This document shows positions 6,821 through 12,340 of a stretch of DNA of 14,557 nucleotides, one piece after another; position 1 is the first letter of the stretch; each line of letters opens with the position of its first letter. Location: assembly GCA_016234205.1 (NCBI GenBank), contig JACRGN010000293.1, forward strand, positions 1-14,557, in the 5' to 3' direction. The notes beneath the pieces were generated by a model. It was not told the DNA's origin and searched no databases. It saw only the letters and a list, made by a program, of their open reading frames with translations. Both the position numbers and the translations under genes were made by a program. The DNA comes from Nitrospinota bacterium. Lineage in GTDB: Bacteria; Nitrospinota; Nitrospinia; UBA9942.

Positions 6821-7684
6821 ATGAAGACAGATACAATAAAAATATCATTTGTTGCGTCTATCCTGTTTCACAGCATAGTTATCTATATCTTTACATCTCA
6901 TCTTTCCTCTTTAAAAAATACAGCGATGAATATAACACCAATTGAGATTTTAAATATAGAAGACAAGAATATTGCCGGGCAGAAAATAGAAGACACCCCT
7001 CCCCCACTCCCTGAAAAGGCAATCCAGAAAATAAAAGAGGATACACCACCGCAGGTTGAAACAATAAAGCCTGAGATAAATAATATTGTTGAAGCACCGC
7101 CTCTCATTCAGGAGGTAAAAGAAGAAATCCTTTATGCAAAAAGAGAAGACACGAATGAGGATACAGAAGAAATAATAAGTGATGAAATAGCATCGCCATC
7201 ACAAAATGAATTATTCGTTAAATCTGGGGCAGAGCCATCCAATAACGTATCAGCATCTTCTACAGAAACTACCACCTCATCAGCAACTGCCTCTGATTCA
7301 ATCGGCTCAAATATAGAGAGCACATTCGCTTCGCTTAGTGTAAACTCCGCGAGTCCATATGGTGTTGCTGGCGGCACCGGCTCTGGCAACGGCGAAGAGA
7401 TGAGCTTGTTCAGGGCTATGGTCAAGACAAAGATAGAGAGGGCGAAATTTTATCCCCGATGGGCAAGGGAAAAGGGATTTGAAGGCGTTGTTGGAGTGCG
7501 TTTTGTAGTGCATCCAGACGGAGGAGTTAGTGATGTAACGATTGTAAGGCCATGCCACTGCGAGATATTGAACAAGGCTGCATGTGAGGCAATAATGAAG
7601 GCGGCACCATTCAATCCAAGACCGGTTGAAGTGGCAGACAAGGAGATGGCAATGGAAGTAGATATAAGCTACAGATTAGATTAA
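6821..7684 (+). CDS. tonB: TonB energy-transducer protein with Cys-rich C-terminal domain
   Basis: 287 residues. N-terminal anchor about 8-28 (ISFVASILFHSIVIYIF, with the SxxxH-like S13/H17). A Pro/Glu/Lys-rich then Ser/Thr-rich periplasmic linker spans 55-190 (PPPLPEKA, PPQVETIKPE), ending in a GGTGSGNG hinge. The C-terminal TonB domain (about 195-287) shows KIERAKFYPRWAREKGFEGVV and VRFVVHPDGGVSDVTIV, then AAPFNPRP. It touches the TonB box of outer-membrane receptors. Odd: the stretch that in most TonBs reads like 'SSGFEILDKAALEAV' here reads PCHCEILNKAACEAI, giving C245, H246, C247 and C255 in the oxidising periplasm. Starts one base after the exbD stop without a visible ribosome site, so translational coupling is likely. 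It presumably serves the receptor at 2262-4355 and perhaps also the one at 9951-12269. Confidence 0.93.
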   Translation: MKTDTIKISFVASILFHSIVIYIFTSHLSSLKNTAMNITPIEILNIEDKNIAGQKIEDTPPPLPEKAIQKIKEDTPPQVETIKPEINNIVEAPPLIQEVKEEILYAKREDTNEDTEEIISDEIASPSQNELFVKSGAEPSNNVSASSTETTTSSATASDSIGSNIESTFASLSVNSASPYGVAGGTGSGNGEEMSLFRAMVKTKIERAKFYPRWAREKGFEGVVGVRFVVHPDGGVSDVTIVRPCHCEILNKAACEAIMKAAPFNPRPVEVADKEMAMEVDISYRLD

Positions 7685-7689
7685 ATTTT

Positions 7690-7718
7690 ATCCACAGATT
7701 ACACAGATTTTCACAGAA
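7690..7718. repeat. Single-arm ACAGATT-type dispersed repeat
   Basis: ATCCACAGATTACACAGATT and the following TTCACAGAAA repeat the unit seen as a palindrome at 6316-6396, here as one arm only, directly after the tonB stop. Confidence 0.7.
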
Positions 7719-7719
7719 A

Positions 7720-7758
7720 TGTCATTCTGACCCTGAATCAAGTTCAGGGGAAGAATCT
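7720..7758. repeat. TGTCATTCTGA...AAGAATCT dispersed repeat with hairpin
   Basis: TGTCATTCTGA at one end and GAAGAATCT at the other enclose a small hairpin (CCCTGAA TCAAG TTCAGGG at 7731-7749). The same end sequences recur at 8732-8803. It occupies the leader of the gene at 7768 and supplies the only purine-rich stretch (AGGGGAAGAA) near that start. Confidence 0.75.
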
Positions 7759-7767
7759 AATTCATAT

Positions 7768-8172
7768 ATGAAAATGAAAAGACTCTTTTCAATAATTTTA
7801 CTCTCTTGTATAGTTGTCATGAATACAGGAATATTATGTGAATCATTGTGTCTCGCAGGACATGGCAGCATGTCAGATTCTCCTATACCCCATGATATGA
7901 TGTCCCATACAAAAAATGAGTCTTCTGAAACGCAGGCTTGTCCGATATCAGAAACACACAATCACTCTGACAATGCAAAATCCAAGACATTTATAAAATG
8001 CGACTGTTCTTCAGACCACGAGTTATCACTCAGTGATGCTACCCTCCTTTCAGAAGCAACTTTTAATTTAACACCACAAATTTATCTCATTTCACATTTA
8101 AGCCCATACAAATCCTCTTTTATTAATGTTGAGTATAGTCCTTTAGAAAAACCTCCTGAGATACTCGCCTAA
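7768..8172 (+). CDS. Small exported Cys/His/Met-rich protein
   Basis: 134 residues from the ATG at 7768 (or 132 from 7774). N-terminal signal peptide or anchor of about 23-30 residues (MKMKRLFSIILLSCIVVMN). Cysteines at 14, 24, 28, 58, 78 and 80, histidines at 32, 42, 47, 64, 66 and 84, and several Met (MSDSPIPHDMMSH) fill the segment 24-84; a C-D-C motif sits at 78-80. The C-terminal tail is hydrophobic and ends KPPEILA. Its organisation matches the truncated gene at 1-311. The composition resembles small proteins (DUF2946-like) found with TonB copper receptors, but I do not see enough to assign a family; metal binding is inferred. No good ribosome site: the leader is a dispersed repeat. Last gene of the TonB cassette, 83 bases after tonB. 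Confidence 0.7.
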   Translation: MKMKRLFSIILLSCIVVMNTGILCESLCLAGHGSMSDSPIPHDMMSHTKNESSETQACPISETHNHSDNAKSKTFIKCDCSSDHELSLSDATLLSEATFNLTPQIYLISHLSPYKSSFINVEYSPLEKPPEILA

Positions 8173-8210
8173 GCATTCAAAACTACATTTCTATTTTATT
8201 GTTCTTATTT

Positions 8211-8286
8211 AGTCTATAAACCATAGACATCGGACATTAGACTGTAAAATAGTCTTATGTCTAAAGTCTGAAATCTAATGTCTGAA
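8211..8286. repeat. Imperfect palindrome built from GACATTAGACT/AGTCTAATGTC units
   Basis: Repeated AGTCT, TAGACAT, GGACATTAGACT on the left and AGTCTTATGTCTAAAGTCTG then AATCTAATGTCTGA on the right form overlapping complementary arms. It lies between the exported protein gene and the small gene at 8304 and ends just before the latter's ribosome site. It differs in sequence from the other repeat families in the window. Confidence 0.7.
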
Positions 8287-8303
8287 TCATTTTGGAGGAC
8301 AAA

Positions 8304-8507
8304 ATGACAAAGAATGAGGCTGTCAATACAATCATAAACGGGATAATGTTTGCAGATTATGAGATGAGGAAATTTGTTGAGGCATTAAAGATGCTTTCAA
8401 AGGATGAAATAGAGAAGGTCTCTTTGTCTGTCAATAGAGAGGCTAAATTGATTTCCTCTTTTATGGAAAGGGAGGTGCAAAATGGGAAAGAGACTTTTAC
8501 GCCCTGA
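8304..8507 (+). CDS. Small hypothetical protein overlapping an HTH gene
   Basis: 67 residues from the ATG at 8304, selected by GGAGG at 8294-8298. The sequence is mostly charged and predicted helical (MTKNEAVNTIINGIMFADYE, then KFVEALKMLSKDEIEKVSL), with no signal peptide, membrane span or Cys. I do not recognise the family. The last 26 bases overlap the start of the helix-turn-helix gene at 8482 in another frame, so the two are almost certainly translated from one message. Overlapping small pairs of this kind occur in mobile-element control modules and in small regulatory operons, but no integrase or phage gene is present here. Confidence 0.65.
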   Translation: MTKNEAVNTIINGIMFADYEMRKFVEALKMLSKDEIEKVSLSVNREAKLISSFMEREVQNGKETFTP

Positions 8508-8685
8508 AGAGGCTGCTAATTTTTTAAGTGTAAGCAAATGGACGATTTACAGATGGATTGAGGAGGGAAGGCTCAAGGCAACAAAAGTAGGACCAGGCTG
8601 CTTGCGGATATTTTCAGAGTCAATTGAAGAACTTGTTGAGAAAAATACTATCTCATCCATAGGCAACAGTATGCAGGCTTGTTAG
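8482..8685 (+). CDS. Excisionase/AlpA-like helix-turn-helix DNA-binding protein
   Basis: 67 residues with a strong ribosome site (GGGAGG) inside the upstream gene. Residues 5-52 give a textbook HTH_17/MerR-like winged helix: LLRPEEAANFLSVSKWTIYRW, then IEEGRLKATKVGPGCLRIFSESIEELVEK. In this family the 'SxxTIYRWIEEGRLKA' helix contacts DNA. It could be an excisionase, a remnant of a mobile element, or a small stand-alone regulator; no recombinase lies in view, so regulator or relic is more likely than active excisionase. Targets are unknown; the neighbouring Spy-like and TonB genes are candidates only by position. Confidence 0.85.
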   Translation: MGKRLLRPEEAANFLSVSKWTIYRWIEEGRLKATKVGPGCLRIFSESIEELVEKNTISSIGNSMQAC

Positions 8686-8731
8686 ACAGAGAAAGCACTG
8701 TGTGATTTAATTATAGAGAAATTTCGAACCG

Positions 8732-8803
8732 AGATTCTTCGGGCTTCGCCCTCAGAATGACAACCACCAGCAAAAGTGTCATTCTGAGCAAAGCGAAGAA
8801 TCT
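8732..8803. repeat. Palindromic AGATTCTTCG/CGAAGAATCT repeat
   Basis: Left arm 8732-8762 (AGATTCTTCGGGCTTCGCCC then TCAGAATGACA) and right arm 8777-8803 (TGTCATTCTGAGC then AAAGCGAAGAATCT) are reverse complements with small bulges around a 14-base centre. This is a full-length palindrome of the unit found singly at 7720-7758. It contributes a spurious ATG at 8757 in frame with the next gene. Confidence 0.85.
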
Positions 8804-8903
8804 ATTTAAGTGGAGGAAAGGAGGTGAGGATTCAAAAATTAAAGGCATAAAAATAGCGTGGCTCTATGGATTTAATAATGGTTTTATTTTTTTGGAGGAT
8901 AAA

Positions 8904-9413
8904 ATGAAAAAAATATTGTTTGCTTTATTAGTAATGTTTGTATCATCAGTTTTTTTTAATCAGACAGTGAATGCAGAGCAGGAGCATGGAAAAAAACACA
9001 AAGGAGAGAAAGGTAAACATGCCTGTTATGAAAAATCAGGGATTCATAGAGGCGGCTATATACACGAATATATAGGGATGTATAAAGAGCATGGAAAAGA
9101 ACTCGGTCTATCACAGGAACAGATAGATAAGATGGCTGCTATTGATAAAGAGTGTGATGCTGCATGTAACAAATTGAGTGAAGAAGTTGAGGCAGCAGAG
9201 TCTGCACTGGATGCACTTGTTAAAAGCGATGTGATTGATATGAAGGTTGTCGGAGAAAAAATTAAAGAGGTTCATGACCTCAGAGGAAAACTTGAGCTTG
9301 CACACTTTGATCTGCTTTCAAAGGCACAGGCAATATTAACTCCGGAGCAGCGTGAGAAGTGCCGTAAATTCTGCGAGAAAAAGACCGGCAAGGAATGGCC
9401 CATGGTTCACTGA
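8904..9413 (+). CDS. Spy/CpxP-like periplasmic protein with CxxxC pairs
   Basis: 169 residues from the ATG at 8904, which follows GGAGG by seven bases; the open frame extends back to 8757 but only through repeat DNA. Signal peptide 1-24 (MKKILFALLVMFVSSVFFN, cleavage near VNA-EQ). The mature part is helical and His/Lys-rich near its start (EHGKKHKGEKGKH), with two LTxxQ-type boxes, ELGLSQEQIDK (66-76) and AILTPEQREK (143-152), as in the CpxP/Spy and zinc-resistance (ZraP/CnrX-like) superfamily of periplasmic chaperones and metal sensors. Unlike classical Spy it has cysteines at 41, 84, 88, 153 and 157, i.e. two CxxxC pairs, each close to an LTxxQ box, which could bind metal or form disulfides. 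It stands between the small regulator pair and hemP and may act as a metal-responsive chaperone; that role is inferred. Confidence 0.82.
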   Translation: MKKILFALLVMFVSSVFFNQTVNAEQEHGKKHKGEKGKHACYEKSGIHRGGYIHEYIGMYKEHGKELGLSQEQIDKMAAIDKECDAACNKLSEEVEAAESALDALVKSDVIDMKVVGEKIKEVHDLRGKLELAHFDLLSKAQAILTPEQREKCRKFCEKKTGKEWPMVH

Positions 9414-9425
9414 GGATTTCCCTTT

Positions 9426-9518
9426 GCCCATTTGATACCTCCATTCCCCCAACCTATGAATGGAGGCCTCAGCAGGAGGGAGACATTACCTCCTCACTCC
9501 CTCCTGTCTGGGGTATAA
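9426..9518 (+). repeat. GC-rich two-hairpin element, copy A (upstream of hemP)
   Basis: Shares its ends with 14066-14153: GCCCATYTGATACCTCCATT at the left and CTCCCTCCTGTCTGGGGTAT at the right, with a variable centre. Stem I: CCTCCATTC (9438-9446) with GAATGGAGG (9458-9466). Stem II: CAGGAGGGAG (9473-9482) with CTCCCTCCTG (9497-9506), whose loop holds another CCTCCT that could pair alternatively with AGGAGG. It lies 20 bases before the hemP start, so it could be a leader structure, the terminator of the Spy-like gene, or simply a dispersed repeat. I cannot match it to a known riboswitch. Confidence 0.75.
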
Positions 9519-9538
9519 ATGGAAATTGAAAAGTTAAA

Positions 9539-9700
9539 ATGCAAAATGTAAAATTTGAGAAGTTAGAAAAAGGGATTTCTGAAAAAGAGTTGACAGTAAA
9601 TAAGGATGACCTGCCGATGACCATTGTTTATAAGGGAAAGAGGTATATCTTGATACTTACAAAAAACGACAAACTGATATTGAATAAATACGCAGACTAA
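9539..9700 (+). CDS. hemP: HemP-family hemin uptake protein
   Basis: A 53-residue gene. An in-frame TGA at 9527-9529 limits the start to the ATG at 9539. The C-terminal half (about 27-50) reads MTIVYKGKRYILILTKNDKL followed by ILNK, which matches the HemP/HmuP pattern (V-x-x-x-G-x-x-Y-x-L-x-x-T-x-x-G/D-K-L-I-L-x-K). HemP/HmuP proteins are small factors found beside haem-uptake receptors; in rhizobia and Burkholderia relatives they act in expression of the receptor gene. Here it precedes a TonB-dependent receptor by 250 bases, the usual arrangement, and points to haem or iron as that receptor's cargo. No clear Shine-Dalgarno site. The N-terminal 25 residues are Lys/Glu-rich and not conserved as far as I can tell. 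Confidence 0.8.
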   Translation: MQNVKFEKLEKGISEKELTVNKDDLPMTIVYKGKRYILILTKNDKLILNKYAD

Positions 9701-9702
9701 TC

Positions 9703-9821
9703 AGCCAGCGAGCCAGCCTTTACCTTTTATCCCCTCTCCCCTTGCCCCTCTCTCCCTCTCCCTATGGGAGAGGGTTGGGGTGAGGGTGGCGGGTGAGGGG
9801 TATTGGATAAGCCAGCGAGCC
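9703..9821. repeat. 12-bp direct repeat AGCCAGCGAGCC flanking a palindrome
   Basis: AGCCAGCGAGCC occurs at 9703-9714 and again at 9810-9821, enclosing the CCCTCTCCC/GGGAGAGGG palindrome. Identical short direct repeats around a palindromic insert look like a target-site duplication. The duplicated unit is itself internally repetitive (AGCC-AGCG-AGCC), so slippage is an alternative. Confidence 0.6.
9731..9800. repeat. CCCTCTCCC-type palindromic repeat
   Basis: A pyrimidine-rich left half (9731-9762) and a purine-rich right half (9766-9800) meet at a 3-base loop; the apex stem CCCTCTCCC (9754-9762) and GGGAGAGGG (9766-9774) is perfect. Strong strand asymmetry (C/T then G/A). Similar C/T-then-G/A palindromes are a familiar class of intergenic repeats in many bacterial genomes. 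Confidence 0.8.
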
Positions 9822-9910
9822 GATGGATGTGGTAGCCGCAACCTTTATGGTTGCGTAATAAACGCAGGCGTAAAGCCTGCAGCTACTACATTTATCGGCT
9901 TTTTTGTTTT
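9818..9910 (+). terminator. Branched palindrome with T-tract before the second receptor
   Basis: An outer stem pairs AGCCGAT (9818-9824) and ATGTGGTAGC (9827-9836) with GCTACTACAT (9882-9891) and ATCGGCT (9894-9900), one mismatch. Two hairpins lie inside it: CGCAACC/GGTTGCG (9837-9855) and GCAGGC/GCCTGC (9864-9880). The closing stem runs straight into TTTTTGTTTT. The three-way-junction fold plus T-tract has the form of an intrinsic terminator for the hemP message or an attenuator ahead of the receptor whose ribosome site follows 33 bases later. It also resembles a dispersed repeat family, so function is unproven. Confidence 0.55.
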
Positions 9911-9950
9911 TAAAAGGATAGAAATACAAATTCAAAGGAGGTCGATGATA

Positions 9951-12269
9951 ATGAGAATATTTAAAATTTTAGTTTTTACTGCCATATTATTTTCCCTCTC
10001 ATCCGTTGCAATGGCAGAGGAGAAGGAAGTTATTGAACAGCAAGAGGTAGCTACCCCTGAGAAAAAAGAAGAAAAGACTAAAGAACCTTCGGAAGTAAAG
10101 AGTCCGGAGGGGGAAAAAGGAGAAGTCTTAAAGATTGATGAGGTGGTTGTAACTGCAACAAGGACGGAGAAAGAGGTGTCTGAAGCTCCTGCCAGCGTAA
10201 GCGTGGTGGACTCAAAAGAGATTGAGACAAAGAATATCCATCGAGCAAATGAAGCATTAAGCGACATAGTAGGAGCTTATGTCACAGGCGGTAGTCTTCG
10301 GGCTCCTAGCAGTGGTGATAATGTTGTATTACGAGGTCTTCCTTTTGCTAATAGGTCATTAATCCTAATAGATGATCACCCGCTCAATGATGGATATGTC
10401 GGAACCGTAAATTTTTCAAGCATCCCTCCAGAAGATATTGACAGGATAGAGGTAGTGCGAGGTCCCTTCTCTTCTCTTTATGGTGGCAGCGCCATGGGAG
10501 GGGTTATAAATATCATCACAAAGGTTCCGGATAAAAGGGAATTTATCTTTAAGGGTGGCTATGGAACAGATGCCTTAAAGAGCGGAAGCTTTGCCTATCG
10601 GGACAGATTATTAGATAACCGTCTTGGACTCTCTTTTATTTATGGTTATCAGGAAACTGATGGTTATATTGACGACTATGTAGTTAAGACGGCATCCTCC
10701 GGCACCGGAACCACTTCTGTTACCGGATGGAGGAGAACTACTACCAACCTGGGGGCACCGGCATATCTGCTCGGTGATAAAGGACCAAAGGCATGGGGGC
10801 TGGATAACACTGTCCTCAAATTGTTTTACGATATTACACCTTCTTCAAAGCTCTCTCTTGGTTTTTTCTATGTCAGAAATAAAGCTGTCTATGACTATTT
10901 TAAAGGCTTTAATACATATTTGAGAGATAGAGATGGAAATCCTGTCACATCAGGCAGTATCAGCTTTGATGACAATGGTTCAAAGAAGATAACCTTGAGT
11001 GAATATGAATTTCTTCCTACTCCATTTGGCGAGGAAACCAAGCGATATACTGCGAGTTATAACACCAAGTTTGGCAGTAATGCAGCATTAAAGGCAGAGT
11101 TCGGCTTCATGGATAAGGGACGATGGGATGTAATTCATTATTCTACTGCTACAGAAGATGGGGGGGCAGGAAGGCTTGTGGATATGCCCATCAACAGGTT
11201 AGATGGCACGGTCCACATAAGTTTTCCTGTATTAGACAGACACTTTCTTGTCATGGGTGTATCCACCGACATTGGTGGATTAAATAATAAGCGTGATTAT
11301 ACCCTTAATAACTGGAAGGATAAGGCTGCCAAGGGAGCTGTCACGTATCATGTTGAAGGAAAAACTAATATCTATGCATTCTTTCTTCAGGATGAAATCT
11401 ATCTGTCTGAGGATTTAACTGCCTACCTTGGCGGCCGCTACGATTACTGGGAGACAGAAGGTATGGCTGAGCAATTTATATCACCAACATTTCATAATGA
11501 TTATTCAAAAAGAGATAAATCTGCATTCAGTCCAAAGGCATCACTTGTTTATACGCCGTGGGATAAAACCACTATGAGGACATCTGTCGGGACGGCATTC
11601 AGAACACCAACCATATACGAACTCTACGCAAAGTCTGTATCCTCCTCCGGCGTAACTCTTGATTCCAATCCTGATCTTAAACCCGAGACAATGACATCAT
11701 GGGAAATAGGCATCGAGCAGGGATTTCAAAGCGGAACAACCTTTCGCGCCACCTACTATGAGAATTATCTGTCAGACCTTATTTATAGTTCTTATACAAC
11801 CCCAATGCTTAGCGAAAAGCACAATGCTGGTAAGGCTGAAACGAAGGGAATAGAGCTTGAGGTAAGACAGCAGATATTTACAGGTCTTACAGGCTTTGCA
11901 AACTATACTTATAATAATTCAAAGATTACGGAAAACAGCGCCAGCCCTAAAACCGTAGGCAAACAAATGGTTTATACTGTACCGGAACTGTTTAATATCG
12001 GTGTGGATATTGAAAGAGGGGCATGGTCCGGCTCTGTTATAGGCAGATACATTGGAAATGCCTATGGTAACGACCAGAATCTCGATACTGTAGACGGTGT
12101 ATGGGGCGCATATGATTCTTATTTTACCCTCAATGCAAAAATAGGTTATCAGATAAAAGAATGGATTTCTGCCTCTTTTTCAGTTGATAACATCCTCGAT
12201 AAAGAATACTACCAGTATCGCAAGATGCCTGGCAGAAATTACTTCGGCGAATTAACCTTAAAATTTTAG
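9951..12269 (+). CDS. TonB-dependent outer-membrane receptor (second copy, probable haem/iron)
   Basis: 772 residues from the ATG at 9951, nine bases after AAAGGAGG (9934-9941); the ATG at 9945 is an alternative but only three bases from it. The frame continues up to 9780 through a hairpin and is not coding there. Signal peptide 1-22 (MRIFKILVFTAILFSLSSVA). An unusual Lys/Glu/Pro-rich linker (23-60) precedes the TonB-box/plug start KIDEVVVTATR (61-71). Plug hallmark GPFSSLYGGSAMGGVINIIT at 171-190. The barrel ends with FSVDNILDKEYYQYRKMPGR and the terminal Phe of LTLKF. It imports a metal chelate or haem using TonB; hemP upstream and a PepSY-TM protein downstream favour iron or haem. I did not find the FRAP-NPNL pair of classical haem receptors in canonical form: FRTPTIYELYAKS with SNPDLKPE is the nearest (11599-11690 region), which is also common in general siderophore receptors. 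Confidence 0.93.
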   Translation: MRIFKILVFTAILFSLSSVAMAEEKEVIEQQEVATPEKKEEKTKEPSEVKSPEGEKGEVLKIDEVVVTATRTEKEVSEAPASVSVVDSKEIETKNIHRANEALSDIVGAYVTGGSLRAPSSGDNVVLRGLPFANRSLILIDDHPLNDGYVGTVNFSSIPPEDIDRIEVVRGPFSSLYGGSAMGGVINIITKVPDKREFIFKGGYGTDALKSGSFAYRDRLLDNRLGLSFIYGYQETDGYIDDYVVKTASSGTGTTSVTGWRRTTTNLGAPAYLLGDKGPKAWGLDNTVLKLFYDITPSSKLSLGFFYVRNKAVYDYFKGFNTYLRDRDGNPVTSGSISFDDNGSKKITLSEYEFLPTPFGEETKRYTASYNTKFGSNAALKAEFGFMDKGRWDVIHYSTATEDGGAGRLVDMPINRLDGTVHISFPVLDRHFLVMGVSTDIGGLNNKRDYTLNNWKDKAAKGAVTYHVEGKTNIYAFFLQDEIYLSEDLTAYLGGRYDYWETEGMAEQFISPTFHNDYSKRDKSAFSPKASLVYTPWDKTTMRTSVGTAFRTPTIYELYAKSVSSSGVTLDSNPDLKPETMTSWEIGIEQGFQSGTTFRATYYENYLSDLIYSSYTTPMLSEKHNAGKAETKGIELEVRQQIFTGLTGFANYTYNNSKITENSASPKTVGKQMVYTVPELFNIGVDIERGAWSGSVIGRYIGNAYGNDQNLDTVDGVWGAYDSYFTLNAKIGYQIKEWISASFSVDNILDKEYYQYRKMPGRNYFGELTLKF

Positions 12270-12340
12270 TAGGCTGCCATGTTGACAAGATGTATAGCAA
12301 CGACAACAATTCGGAATCGCAACTCGACTGGGAGGCAAAC

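Noticed and set aside
8720..8770. tRNA-like fragment because of TTCGAACC
   Set aside because: No acceptor stem, anticodon arm or CCA region fits; the sequence belongs to a palindromic repeat.
8757..8903. Upstream start for the Spy-like gene
   Set aside because: The ATG lies inside a palindromic repeat; GGAGG and a clean signal peptide fix the start at 8904.
9780..9950. Longer N-terminal extension of the second receptor
   Set aside because: The frame is open but passes through a hairpin-forming repeat and T-tract, encodes no signal peptide, and lacks a ribosome site; AAAGGAGG and a proper signal peptide support the start at 9951.
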